Below the pieces are notes generated by a model. That model saw only the letters and a program-made list of their open reading frames with translations. It was not told the origin of the DNA and made no database searches. A stretch of DNA of 64,000 nucleotides, from assembly GCA_037576195.1 (NCBI GenBank), contig CM075104.1:8500775-8564774 (forward strand). Direction: 5' to 3'. A program made the translations under genes and the position numbers. Below are positions 1-10,081 of this stretch, one piece after another (the stretch's first letter is position 1; each line of letters starts with the position of its first letter). This stretch comes from Phytoseiulus persimilis. Its lineage: Eukaryota; Arthropoda; Arachnida; Mesostigmata; Phytoseiidae.

Positions 1-562
1 GGGGACCGATGGTTATTTCGGAAATACTGCCCAACGATACGTACCGTCTTGTTCAAATCGGCCGAAAGAATTACACATGTACAGCTCACTGTTCACAAAT
101 CAAATGGTACCGACTGCATGACGAGAATGAGGAAGAAATTGAACCTTATGAAGGAGATTCAATGGAGCCAATTCAAGTCAGGAAGGAAAGCCCGAGATGC
201 AACGAACGCAAGGAAACTCAGCGTCAAGGAGGGCGGCAGTGGAAGAAATCATCGAGGAAATAGAAAGACCAGATGATGTTATCGAATCAACGAGGGTCAA
301 GGAGGACGACCATGGGGAACAGCCGATTGAAGGGGACCAAGCGGGAACGGAAGACGACCCCATAGAAGTAGATTCATCAGCGTCGTCGGAAGATATAGTG
401 ATAACGATTGACCCAAGAAGGCATAGGCTGTTAAGCGATAGACCGACTAGGGACTTAAACACGGCACGATTAGAGAATCCAGGTAGAGTAGGGGAGTATC
501 AGAGCACAAGTAGGGTACAACCAAATAGAAGATCTAGGTATCAAGGGAGGTATTCCAAATAG
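1..562 (+). pseudogene. Ty3/gypsy pol C-terminal tail, cut by the window edge
   Basis: The first frame (to 263) opens with GPMVISEILPNDTYRL, the small beta-barrel-like segment that closes many retrotransposon integrases, followed by an acidic stretch. A second frame, shifted by one base and open from 197 to 562, continues with acid-rich residues and ends in the basic RRSRYQGRYSK, a usual end for such polyproteins. Both frames probably belong to one C-terminus broken by a one-base indel between about 197 and 263. Everything upstream, including the catalytic integrase core, lies outside the window. The assignment rests on one short motif and on position. Confidence 0.5.
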
Positions 563-728
563 AAGTTGGGGACAACTTCGGTGGTAGCGTGGACGAGAGC
601 GTAACGAGGGGAAAGTAAACAGCAAAGAATGAGGCGAGGGAAGTGCAGAGGAAGTGCGCGGAGATACAGAAAGGATTCTTTTTGGTTCGAACCATCGTTG
701 CAATCGCAATCAACCAAACACGTGAAAC

Positions 729-1283
729 ATGGAGCACCAAAGGAACACAACTCAAGGTGGAGAAGGAGCGTATGGGGGAGAGCCGACCTTCAGGTTCATC
801 AACTTCAAGAAAGAGGGAGAAGCCCCGGAGATCTTGGGTGAGCCGGAACGGAGGGCACTCAAGATGGACGTCGAGCGAGCCATAGGCCTCGAGGTTGACG
901 TCTTTCGCCAACTCAGCTTAGAAGAGGCGAGGCAGGAGCAAAAGCCGAAAAGGAAGGCGTGCGCTCGGTGTGATGACAACACCCATGACGACGACAGTGA
1001 GTTCTGCAGGGCCAGAACGGTGGAGTGTCGCCTATGCAAAGGCATTGGCCATTACAGCCGGAGCTCGTTGTGTCCACGGAACCAGGAACGAGTTTGCTAC
1101 AATTGCAACTCGCGAGGCCACAAAGCGAGGGATTGTCAGGAACGTAAATTCCAGAAGGACAAGGAGGGAGTCTGCACGGTGGAACGTGGCGGCGCGTCAT
1201 TAGCGACGTACACGAAACCATTCGGTTTGACCCAAAGGCGTACGGGTACCACGTGGGACGTCGACTACAGCAGCGAGACCTGA
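729..1283 (+). CDS. Gag-like protein with CCHC zinc knuckles
   Basis: A 184-residue frame beginning at an ATG. The middle holds three closely spaced zinc-binding clusters: CARC...C, CRLCKGIGHYSRSSLC and CYNCNSRGHKARDC. The last is a perfect C-x2-C-x4-H-x4-C knuckle, the nucleic-acid-binding signature of retroelement Gag. The N-terminal half is charged and lacks a domain I can name. It follows a pol tail and precedes a DIRS reverse transcriptase, so it belongs to neither by simple gene order; it may be the gag of another truncated element. The clustered Cys/His spacing resembles Gag more than a host transcription factor. Confidence 0.6.
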   Translation: MEHQRNTTQGGEGAYGGEPTFRFINFKKEGEAPEILGEPERRALKMDVERAIGLEVDVFRQLSLEEARQEQKPKRKACARCDDNTHDDDSEFCRARTVECRLCKGIGHYSRSSLCPRNQERVCYNCNSRGHKARDCQERKFQKDKEGVCTVERGGASLATYTKPFGLTQRRTGTTWDVDYSSET

Positions 1284-1820
1284 ATAAGGGAGGAAGACCG
1301 GAGACGCTAAGGAATCCACAACTGAGGGACGCATCTACAATGAGGGTCACACGAACCGATGAAGTCGCGAACCATTCTCAACCGGAACGAGCCTATCATG
1401 CAGTACCCCCGCCGAAGCGTTACTAATTAATGAGGGAACCACATATCGAATTCGAAAGCTCCACAATTATGAATTTTTTCAATTATCCATAATAAATGGA
1501 ACACTACAGGTATTAATGAGGGAAACGGTAGACAGAGGTGCTCTATTTAACAACGTGCCGTAAGAAAGACTAGGTATGAACTGAGTCGAAGACGATGCCG
1601 GGAGCCATCGGGTAGTAGCGTGGTCGAATGTCAGAGACGGAATTCGATGGGTGCGAATGGAGTCTAAAAGTAGAGGGCGCAGGCACGTGTTGGCCGCGAA
1701 GGGGAGAGATGGATCGGGAAAGGGGGACACACAGCAAGTGAACGTCGCAAGAGGGAGAGAAGCAGTGTGACTAGTAAGAACAATCAAGAATAAATACTGT
1801 GCGAGTGTAAAATATACAGT
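1284..1820 (+). other. Non-coding stretch between gag-like frame and DIRS RT
   Basis: No convincing gene. It holds a 13-bp direct repeat (ATTAATGAGGGAA at 1426-1438 and 1512-1524) and AATAAA motifs at 1491 and 1789. The second sits shortly before the DIRS frame, as in the R region of an LTR or a terminal repeat, but no matching partner copy was found in the window. Confidence 0.4.
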
Positions 1821-3554
1821 GTGCGTACTAGATACTCCAGGCCCTATACACGCTCACACACATCAGACGCTTGGATCCTTAGCACGGTGGAGGGCTACCG
1901 CATTCCTTTCCTCAACACCCTTAAACAGACCTCACTTCCCCGACCCATCCGGTTCTCGGACGAACACAGCACGGTCATGGACGGGCTGGTCGCTGACCTC
2001 CTCGCCAAGGGCGCAGTAAACCTCATACCTCGCTCCCGAGCACGCTTCCTATCCAATCTTTTCTTAGTGGCAAAAAAGGACCCCAACAAGTTTCGACCCG
2101 TCATCAACTTGAAACACTTGAACGATCACATCCCGGACAACAAATTCAAGATGGAAGGATGGATGATAATCAAGGAAGCTATATTCAAAAACTGCTTCTT
2201 CGCTCGGATTGACCTGCAAGACGCTTTTCTTTCGATTCCCATCCACACGACCAGTCAACCGTTTCTAGCATTCTCATGGCGCACCCTCACGTACACCTGG
2301 ACACGTTTACCGTTTAGCCTGAAGACAAGCCCACGAGTGTTCACGAAACTCCTCAAGCCAGTCGTTGCCGCGTTGCGCCAGGAAGGCATCATCCTCATAG
2401 TCTACTTGGACGATTTTTTGTTGATTGCCGACTCACCCGTCCGGACCAACGCACAACTAGCGCGAACCATCAATCTATTGCAGTCAATAGGGTACACTAT
2501 CAATTTCAAAAAGTCGGCGCTCGCTCCCACCCAACAAATCACATTCCTGGGCTATATCATCGATTCAACCAGCATGCGCCTTTCCGTGCCTTCCGACAAA
2601 CGCCAACGCATCGAAGAGGATATTATCTCAACCCTCTCGGCCGACACGCTGACCCTCAGGAAACTGAGCCGAATATTAGGGAAGCTCAATGCCCTGACTA
2701 CGATTGTCCGTTCCGTTCGATACCACTGCTCCTCCATCACATCCCTCGTCTCCGACACTACACGCCACACGACAAGCTACAACTCCGCCGTGGTCCTCTC
2801 TCCGGACACGCGCAATGATCTCTTATGGTGGCTAGACAACCTCGATAAGGCTGCGTCCGGCCCCGTCCACCCCCCACTAGTTTCCCTCGAGATCACTACG
2901 GACAGTTCACTCCACGGCTGGGGCGCTTGGTGCACTGGCGGCGCAACGGGCGGCGCTTGGAACCACGCCGATTCTCAACTCCACATTAACGCCCTGGAAC
3001 TGAAAGCAATCATCTTAGGAGCTCACGCTCTCGCCGCGGATCACCGCGACACCTCCCTCGCATTACGCACGGATAATACCACGGCCATGCACTGCATAAA
3101 CAACTTCGGCTCTTTGCGATCACCTACGCTCAACTCACTCACACGCCAACTCTGGGCCTGGGCCATCGAACGAAACATCTACCTCAAAGCATCTCACATC
3201 CCGGGAGCCCACAACCAAGTAGCCGACACACCGTCACGCACAACCTGGGACCATCACAGCTATTCCCTACATCCTGACATCTTCCGACGATTGGACGAGC
3301 AGTACGGCCCTTTCGACATCGATCTTTTCGCCGGCTTTTCCAACTATAAAGTCCGCACCTACTTCAGTTGGCTGAAGGACCCGTTTGCACGCAGTGTCGA
3401 CGCGTTCTCTTCCCGCTGGGACTCGTACTCCAACCTGTACGCCTTCCCGCCGTTCAAACTAGTCGATCGCTGCCTTTCTTATCTGGATTCATTCCCGACT
3501 TGCGAGCTTTCGCTAATCACCCCCCTTTGGCCCACACAGCCGTCGTTCCCTTGA
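1821..3554 (+). CDS. DIRS-type reverse transcriptase-RNase H
   Basis: A 577-residue open frame. The reverse transcriptase core runs from about residue 65: FRPVINLKHLN, then DLQDAFLSIPI (catalytic Asp), then the YLDDFLL box. RNase H follows with TTDSSLHGWGAW, the ALELKAI Glu segment, RTDNTTAM and a late PGAHNQVAD motif. The SDAWILSTVEGYRIPF opening and this style of RNase H are typical of DIRS elements, as is the downstream tyrosine recombinase. No ATG fits the expected start near 1850, so the 5' end may be truncated or fused to foreign sequence. The catalytic motifs are present, and the frame is open throughout. Confidence 0.88.
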   Translation: MRTRYSRPYTRSHTSDAWILSTVEGYRIPFLNTLKQTSLPRPIRFSDEHSTVMDGLVADLLAKGAVNLIPRSRARFLSNLFLVAKKDPNKFRPVINLKHLNDHIPDNKFKMEGWMIIKEAIFKNCFFARIDLQDAFLSIPIHTTSQPFLAFSWRTLTYTWTRLPFSLKTSPRVFTKLLKPVVAALRQEGIILIVYLDDFLLIADSPVRTNAQLARTINLLQSIGYTINFKKSALAPTQQITFLGYIIDSTSMRLSVPSDKRQRIEEDIISTLSADTLTLRKLSRILGKLNALTTIVRSVRYHCSSITSLVSDTTRHTTSYNSAVVLSPDTRNDLLWWLDNLDKAASGPVHPPLVSLEITTDSSLHGWGAWCTGGATGGAWNHADSQLHINALELKAIILGAHALAADHRDTSLALRTDNTTAMHCINNFGSLRSPTLNSLTRQLWAWAIERNIYLKASHIPGAHNQVADTPSRTTWDHHSYSLHPDIFRRLDEQYGPFDIDLFAGFSNYKVRTYFSWLKDPFARSVDAFSSRWDSYSNLYAFPPFKLVDRCLSYLDSFPTCELSLITPLWPTQPSFP

Positions 3555-3692
3555 CTCCCACAACGCTGCATTGCACCGCCGCTCCTGATCCCTTCCTTCG
3601 AGGACCTCCTACGAAACCAGAGGGGCGATCGACACCCACTTCTGTCAGCACGCAAGTTACAGCTAGTCATCTGGCGCCTCGCCCCCCCTTCA

Positions 3693-4582
3693 ATGTCTCG
3701 AGAAGCGTCACACTTTCTGGAAAACGCTATCAGACAATCAACAAGATCAGCCTACAACGTCTGCTGGAACAATTGGCTTCGTTGGTGCCAGCGGCACCAC
3801 GCCCCTACCGTCACATCGCAATGCGCGGATACTCTTATTCCTCCGTAAACTCCTATCGTTCAACTCTCTCGGACCATCTGCCCACGATAGACACGTTCAA
3901 ACTGGGATCGCACCCGACAATACGCCGCCTCATGCGCTGTATCTTCAACCTCCAGCCCCCCAGGAAGCTCCGACCACCGGTGTGGGACGTCGAGCAGGTT
4001 CTAGCTCACATGGACTCCTGGGGACCCCCCGCTGAGTTACCACTGCCTCAGGCTGCCTGCCGCACTCTACTCCTTCTCCTTCTCACTTCGGCCGCGCGGA
4101 TCGGCGAAATGGCCGACCTCAAATACCCCCCTGCTTCCCGGGAGTCATACCAGTGGGAATTTTCATTCGGCCGGGGCCTGACAAAAACCAGTCGACAAGG
4201 ACACCACTCCTCATCCATAACCTTCCGAGCTTTTCCACCAAACGACCGCCGATGTCCAATTGCAGCACTCACGGCCTACTCCGACCTCACCGCCACCCAC
4301 CGCACAACGCCAGGCCCCCTGTTTCTGACATCGCCGAAACCGTTCCGTCCCGCATGCAAAGACACCTTGGCCCGATGGGTCAAGTCTACCCTGACAACAG
4401 CAGGTATCGACGCCTCCATTTTCCAAGCCCACTCCACACGCTCCGCGTCGACCACCGCCGCCCGACTTCGCGGCGTAGACCTTTCGGAGATTCTGCAGAC
4501 CGCCCAATGGGCTCGAGCAACTACGTTTCACAGACACTATTTCCGGCCCCCGCCCCCCCTAACATGTCCTCCGCCGTGCTAA
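3693..4582 (+). pseudogene. DIRS tyrosine recombinase, frame-broken
   Basis: The catalytic domain is open in one frame (about 3830-4582): AARIGEMADL supplies the first Arg, AHSTRSAS the HxxR motif, and QWARATTFHRHYFRP the W/H position and the nucleophile Tyr. DIRS elements integrate with such an enzyme instead of a DDE integrase. The N-terminal core-binding part lies in a different frame, from an ATG at 3693 (MSREASHFLENAIRQSTRSA) to a stop at about 3852. The frames overlap near 3825, and sequence normally present between them looks missing. The gene therefore carries a frameshift with a probable small deletion, although all catalytic residues survive in the second frame. Confidence 0.8.
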
Positions 4583-4598
4583 ATCCACAACGTTAAAA

Positions 4599-4718
4599 TC
4601 GCTATTTGATCTCGGTGAAGGATGTGGCCCGACGAAGTGGAATTCTTCAGTCTAGCCGACTCATGCAATGGGAAGGCTTGACTGCAATTCCATGAGTCGG
4701 GTGAAATCCTTCACCGAG
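4599..4718 (+). repeat. DIRS terminal repeat block, left copy
   Basis: TCGCTATTTGATCTCGGTGA at 4599 recurs directly at 5421. The arms 4611-4644 and 4685-4718 are imperfect reverse complements of each other, so the block can fold. Bases 4640-4718 are also the reverse complement of 5433-5510. Such combined direct and inverted repeats are characteristic of DIRS termini. Confidence 0.75.
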
Positions 4719-5420
4719 AGTTCCCACCCAGCGATACTTCCCGCCCAATTGGAAACAAAACCCGAATTACCACAGGCAAATAAATCTCACACACGGCTCC
4801 GGCTCCCGACACCCGGCCCAGGTCGCCCAGGTTCCCGACCTTCAACACCCTAGTCGACACCGGACAGTCAACTCACGGTTTCAAACGACGTTCCCAATGG
4901 TTAGAAGTTGAAACCACCTCAAGAAGAACGAACCCGATCTCGAACGCCCTAGTCACTTCGAATCTTCGAATCCCATAACATACTACGATACCAATTAATA
5001 TAATGAGCGCCACATTCGTAAAGGCTCTCGCCAAGATTCGGAACTCCGTACCTACCTACCGAGTTCCATTACACAATCGTAACTTGTGATAACTCCCGCA
5101 AATTAACTACCCGTCCGCCACCTACCGTCCCATATCACGAGACAAACCGCGTAGGAAACTATCTAGCAATGGAAACCACGGCGTGCCCGTCGGCTTACTA
5201 CCCAACCGCGGGCCCCAATAAAAAGCAAACATTATCACCGGTCCCCATGTTCTCCCTCGCAGGCCAAACGACTACCTTAGTATAACATCTTCCATTAGGG
5301 GCAGCAACTCCGATTCCAGCAACTCGCCGCGCTCCAACAACCAGTGAGGGTAGCACAACCGACGTCTGCCCTCCTGCGTTGTTTTCTTCAAAGACCGCCT
5401 CGTCGTCTACCGGATCACAG
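4719..5420. other. DIRS internal non-coding segment
   Basis: No gene is supported here. This 0.7-kb stretch between the two inverted repeat blocks is expected to be the non-coding 3' region of the DIRS element. Confidence 0.4.
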
Positions 5421-5515
5421 TCGCTATTTGATCTCGGTGAAGGATTTCACCCGACTCATGGAATTGCAGTCAAGCCTTCCCATTGCATGAGTCGGCTAGA
5501 CTGACGAATTCTACT
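5421..5515 (-). repeat. DIRS terminal repeat block, right inverted copy
   Basis: It is the inverted copy of 4640-4718, preceded by the same 24-base leader in direct orientation. CCGACTCATG and CATGAGTCGG near 5451 and 5486 form a short internal hairpin. It probably marks the right end of the DIRS element. Confidence 0.7.
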
Positions 5516-5754
5516 TTTGCCGAACTCAGTTCCTTTGAGCTTCTAACACGGCGCCGCTGCTGACGTCGTCGCTATCACTTTTTCACTCCGCCGCCGTCCA
5601 AAAGGCAGACGGCCCAAATCGTAATCCGAACTGTTGCTGTTCGGCACCCTAGAGATTTCGAATTTGGCGCGCCTCCTGGACCCACCATCGACCGCCCGGA
5701 TGCGTCCATCCTGAAGAGAGTTCGGAACATCTAACGTTCATCGGCCACGATCAG
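5516..5754. other. Unassigned spacer
   Basis: I see no gene or repeat partner in this stretch between the DIRS right end and the foldback element. Confidence 0.4.
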
Positions 5755-7111
5755 GGTATAGGAAATCTGGGGTGTACGTCTTTTGGCCCGTTTGTTTGTA
5801 GGAATGGATGCATTCTGTTGCGCCCTCTGAGCGCGAGCGGTGGCAGAACCAAGCGGAATCCCGTAGATTCTGGGGGGATACGCCGCTGTGTCAGCGGGGA
5901 GGAGCCGATGGGTTGAGCAGGTCTGCGCGGCAACCACAGCCATCGAGCACGAAATTAATTTTGGGGTGCTCGAGAGTCAGGAAAGAAAGTATGTCAAGTC
6001 AGAGCTGAAAATTGAGCCCGCAACAGGCGGGAAGGGTGTGAGCAAGATCTCGAGATAACGGGCCATCAAATCTCGATATGGACAGCTCCGCTCCTCCATG
6101 CCGTTGAGCTGGACGGAATCCGGTGCCCCTATTTCGAGTGCAGCAGCGGGCATCGAACTGTAGGCTGCAGTTCACAGCACTCGCGTAGCAAGAGGAGGGG
6201 GAGGGGCGGACGAGCCGATCCGCCCCGGGCATCAAGGGGCAGCGTATCGCCCAGCCCAGGCATCGCGACGTGGTTTTGGAATCCGATCACGGTATTCGCA
6301 ACCATGCTCGCCGCGGTGCTGTGGTTCAGTGAGAACCCGAGCTTGAACGCGAGAGGGGAGATAAGACGCGAACGGCGCAGAGAGCTCTTTGCGGGGCTTC
6401 TCTGCGTCATCCATTCTTAGAGCTCTCATAATCTGCAGGGTCTCCATCGGGTACTTCCCAGAGTAACCATCAGTCAGAAGCTCGAATGCAGGTATTGAAT
6501 GGTAGAGATGCACAGATCTCCGGAATATGGGGTCAGAAGGTCTGCTGGTCCGAGTATCCTCGGTTCATAGCGCCTGGGACTGATTGTAGATCACGGCCGC
6601 GACCCGTGAACTAGTAGCGTAACGACCTCGGTGATGCCCGGGGCGGAACGTCAACCTGGTGCCCCTAATGGCGCAAATATCCTCGAGCTGATGCCCCTCA
6701 TGGCTGCACTCGGAATAAAGGCACCGGATTCCGCCCAATATCAGGTCCAGTTCAACGGCGCGGAGGAGCGGAGCTGTCCATATCGAGATTTGATGACCCG
6801 TTATCTCGACCTCTTGCCCACACCCTTTCCGCCTGTCGCGGGCTTGATTATCAGCTCTGACTTGACATCCGTTTTCTCTGGATTCTCGAGCACCCCAGAA
6901 TCAATTTTGTGCTCGATGGCTGTGGCTGTCGCGCAGAGCTGCTCAAGGGCTCAAGCCGTCAGCTTCCCCCCGCTGACACGGCGGCGTATCCCTCTAGAAC
7001 CCACGGGATTCCGCTTGGTCCTTCAAGCGCCCGCGCTCAGAGGGCGCAACAGAATGCATCCATTCCTATGAACAAATGGGCCAAAAAACGTACACCCGGA
7101 AATCTGTACCC
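5755..7111. mobile_element. Foldback DNA element with about 0.48-kb inverted arms
   Basis: The left arm (about 5755-6245) and right arm (about 6632-7111) are imperfect reverse complements. Matching landmarks include GTGTACGTC and its complement near the ends, the GCGCCCTCTGAGCGC region, and GGACAGCTCCGCTCC against GGAGCGGAGCTGTCC. The centre is about 0.38 kb and holds no transposase. The inner arms contain a GATGCCCGGGGCGGA motif; a close relative occurs at about 21528. No target duplication could be recognised at the tips. Confidence 0.75.
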
Positions 7112-7215
7112 AATCGAGAACTACCCTGCGCATTCGAGCACATCTAAATTCCAAGTCTTCTACCATCGAGTTTGCAAGAAATACGACGTCGTCTTGCTGC
7201 GACAACGATCGGGGG

Positions 7216-7389
7216 TATAGGAACTTTGCCCGCAGTGTTTACTATATGAACGCATTTTCAGAGAGAGCGGCCTCCGCCAGCTTGGCGATCTGCTACGGGA
7301 ACGCTGAGAGCTGTTGCTGGGAAACCGCGACGACAGCGGGGAGCCTAGCGGAGCTACCGAGCATTTCAAGCAAGATCCAGGCGCGGAAC
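7216..7389 (+). repeat. 174-bp inverted repeat, left arm
   Basis: It begins TATAGGAACTTTGCCCGCAG and pairs with 10082-10255, with fewer than ten mismatches by eye. Together the arms box in a gypsy pol fragment, which suggests a DNA transposon terminus rather than an LTR, since LTRs are direct repeats. Confidence 0.8.
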
Positions 7390-7405
7390 AGCGAGGAGAG
7401 CTGGG

Positions 7406-8554
7406 ATGGTTCGCCGGGGAATGATGAAATTTCCAAAGATTCCATGGTTTACACATGATCCATCGTCAACGATGTCAGTTCAGATGGCGAGGAGTCGATA
7501 CGCAAGCCCCTGGGGGAGATTCAGATTCCTCAAAATGCCTTACGGCATCGTTTGTGCTTCGGATGTCTTCCAACGCCTAACAGACGAGCTGTTTGCAGAC
7601 TTGGAGGGCGCCAGCGCAGTGGTTGACGACATCCTGGTTTGGGGCTCCACCAAAGAAGAGCACGATCGTCGACTTGAGAGGGTCCTACAACGTTGTGTTG
7701 AGGCCGGCATGGTGCTCAATCAGGCCAAGTGTAAAATTGGTCGAAATACAGTCAAATACTTAGGCCATAAAATCTGCCAAAATGGGCTCAGCCTGGACCC
7801 ACAGCGGGTTCAAGACATCTGCGACGTGAAAACTCCCAAAAGCGCCAAAGACGTCCAAAAATTCCTTGGCATGCTGAACTTCATTGCCAGCTTCATTCCC
7901 AACCTGTCGGCGCGAACCGCGCCGCTCAGGCAACTGCTGAGCAAAGATGTGACGTTCACGTGGGAGCCACATCATGAGCAGGCTTTCGAGCAGCTCAAAG
8001 GCATGCTTAGGAAGGCGCCGATTCTAAAATTTTTCGACCCAACGGAACCGATCACGTTATCTGTGGATGCATCTCATTATGGCCTCGGAGCGGTTTTGGT
8101 CCAGGAGGGTCATCCGATTGCGTACGCCAGCCGATCGCTCACTGAAACGCAAAAGAAGTACGCTCAGATAGAGAAGGAACTGCTGGCTATTGTGTTCGGG
8201 TGCACCAAGTTTCATTACTACACGCTTGGTCAGAAGGGAATGATCGTAGAATCTGATCACAAGCCATTGGAGGCCATCATGAAAAAACCGCTGAGCCAAG
8301 TACCGCTACGTCTACAGAAAATGCGAATGGCTCTGCAACGATACGACTTGAAAGTCAACTACAGACCGGGAAGGGAGCTAATCATGGCGGATTTTCTTTC
8401 CCGCAATCCGATTGCGGACACGGTCGCCGAGGAGGTCTCTTTCAATGTCATAGGGAGCATAGCAATCGAAGACTGTCGTCTCCAAGAGTACGTGGCTGCT
8501 ACGGAAAACGATGAGGAGCTCCAAGCTTTGTCGGCACTCGCGCAAAAAGGATGA
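7406..8554 (+). CDS. Ty3/gypsy RT-RNase H fragment, 5'-truncated
   Basis: The frame enters the reverse transcriptase in its middle, at SPWGRFRFLKMPYGI, so the first RT motifs are missing. The catalytic box reads AVVDDILVWG. The thumb and connection follow (KFLGMLNFIASFIPNL), then RNase H with LSVDASHYGLGAVL and ESDHKPLEAI. The frame ends at a TGA (8552-8554). That TGA stands at a position that is usually Trp in the linker before integrase, and the same frame continues beyond it, so it is probably a TGG-to-TGA nonsense change. The ATG at 7406 lies in unrelated sequence and is not a natural start. Confidence 0.85.
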   Translation: MVRRGMMKFPKIPWFTHDPSSTMSVQMARSRYASPWGRFRFLKMPYGIVCASDVFQRLTDELFADLEGASAVVDDILVWGSTKEEHDRRLERVLQRCVEAGMVLNQAKCKIGRNTVKYLGHKICQNGLSLDPQRVQDICDVKTPKSAKDVQKFLGMLNFIASFIPNLSARTAPLRQLLSKDVTFTWEPHHEQAFEQLKGMLRKAPILKFFDPTEPITLSVDASHYGLGAVLVQEGHPIAYASRSLTETQKKYAQIEKELLAIVFGCTKFHYYTLGQKGMIVESDHKPLEAIMKKPLSQVPLRLQKMRMALQRYDLKVNYRPGRELIMADFLSRNPIADTVAEEVSFNVIGSIAIEDCRLQEYVAATENDEELQALSALAQKG

Positions 8555-9763
8555 CCGAACGACAAACGTGCAGTACCACAGTCAGTCCGGATATATTGGC
8601 CATACCGCGACGAAATTCACGTCGGGACAGGCCTCGTGATGAGGTCCAACCGCATAATCGTACCCAGTCAGAAACGAAGAGAGGTACTCAGACAGCTACA
8701 CGGAGCCCATGGGGGAATCACAAAAATGAACAGGCGAGCGCGAGACGCGGTCAATTGGCCTTCACTCACTGTTGAGATTGAAGAATTCGTAAGTCAATGT
8801 GAACTGTGTCAAGCGCAAAAAAGTGCAAACCCAAAACAACCGATGATTGTCAGCGAAATACCAAACTTGCCGTGGTCAATCGTGTACCTGGACATGTTCA
8901 GTTTCGAGGGGAACGAGTTCCTCATAGTAGTAGATGCATATAGCTTTTATTTCGAAATCATCAAGATGAAGTCAGCCACAACAAAGGCGGTGTTGTCAGC
9001 TCTCTATGGAATCTTCCAGCACTTCGGACTTCCGGCGATAATCAAGTCGGACAACGGTCCGCAGTTCGTGTCGCAGGAATTCCGGGATGAGCTCAGAAAA
9101 ATCGGTGTCGAAACTACAACGTCAAGTCCTTACCACGCAAAGGGAAATGCTTTGGCAGAGAGGGCGGTACAGGAGGCAAAGAAGATCTTGCGGAAGTTTG
9201 AGTATCATTCGCAAGCGTACTACATGGCAATGCTGGAGCTCCGTAACGCACCAAGGAGTGAACTTTTGGGTTCGCCCTGTCAACGTTTGATGGGGAGAAC
9301 CACGAGGACACCATTGCCAGTACATCCTGGAAACCTTCGACCAAATACAATACCCCCAGAACGAGTTGCACAACAGTTGAGGGAAGACCGAACCTCACAG
9401 AAGCGATACTACGACCGCGGGGCGCGGGAACAGCCGGAGCTCTTGGAAGGAGACAGAGTCCGGGTCAGAGATCCCCATAAAAATATCTGGAAGCGAGGGA
9501 CAGTGATCACTGTCTTGCCTCAGCCAAGATCATACACCGTCCGAGACGAAGCCACAGGAACAATGGCAAGAAGAAACCGGGCACTTCTCAATCCCATTCC
9601 CACTCCGTCAAGACACAGCGGTCACAGCGTATCATCTTCTCCCAAAGCCGGCAATAATAGTGAAGAGGCTAAGGCGCCCAGTACCAAAAGACAACCGGTG
9701 GACCGACCCGCGGCGGTTCGGCGGACAAGTCGCATTCCAATACCTAACCCAAAATACAACTAG
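8555..9763 (+). CDS. Ty3/gypsy integrase, continuation after a TGA
   Basis: It lies in the same frame as the RT-RNase H. Bases 8555-8635 already encode the usual linker (VRIYWPYRDEIHVG). From the ATG at 8636, residues 22 and 25 (His) with 55 and 58 (Cys) form the HHCC zinc finger. The DDE triad is D86 (YLDMF), D139 (KSDNGPQF) and E175 (NALAERAVQE). The C-terminus carries a chromatin-linker style segment (EGDRVRVRDPHKNIWKRG) and a basic tail ending in a stop at 9763. The integrase looks intact, but its polyprotein is cut by the upstream TGA. Confidence 0.87.
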   Translation, partial: PNDKRAVPQSVRIYWPYRDEIHVGTGLVMRSNRIIVPSQKRREVLRQLHGAHGGITKMNRRARDAVNWPSLTVEIEEFVSQCELCQAQKSANPKQPMIVSEIPNLPWSIVYLDMFSFEGNEFLIVVDAYSFYFEIIKMKSATTKAVLSALYGIFQHFGLPAIIKSDNGPQFVSQEFRDELRKIGVETTTSSPYHAKGNALAERAVQEAKKILRKFEYHSQAYYMAMLELRNAPRSELLGSPCQRLMGRTTRTPLPVHPGNLRPNTIPPERVAQQLREDRTSQKRYYDRGAREQPELLEGDRVRVRDPHKNIWKRGTVITVLPQPRSYTVRDEATGTMARRNRALLNPIPTPSRHSGHSVSSSPKAGNNSEEAKAPSTKRQPVDRPAAVRRTSRIPIPNPKYN

Positions 9764-10081
9764 GAAAACAATACGGTCATAAATTAATGTACATACTTGA
9801 AAAGGAAGATGTCATATATGTATAACCAAGCTTCCATGCACAGTTGAGGATTCCATCGAGAGGGTTCAAATGTAAATAAACACACACACGTCGTGTGCCA
9901 CAAAAAGACACTAAACCCGTGAGTCATGGTCTACAAGAAATAGTTCCGGTACCGCTCCAACAACAAATACTACAATACACTGCCCACCGACCCCTAATCA
10001 TCTTCTTCCTCTGAAACCTAGAGCCGAACCTCCTCATTACCAACCCTCATCCCTTGTGGAAGTACACGGATTCTCAATTGT
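9764..10081 (+). other. Gypsy polypurine tract and truncated 3' LTR
   Basis: A purine tract (GAAAAGGAAGA, about 9799-9809) is followed by TGTCATATATGTATAACC, the expected start of a 3' LTR. AATAAA-like sequence occurs near 9876. The LTR is cut off where the inverted repeat begins at 10082; no 5' LTR partner is present. Confidence 0.5.

Noticed and set aside
7600..7640. VVDD instead of YxDD in the boxed gypsy RT taken as a catalytic loss
   Set aside because: Both catalytic Asp residues remain and variation of the first two positions occurs in this group.
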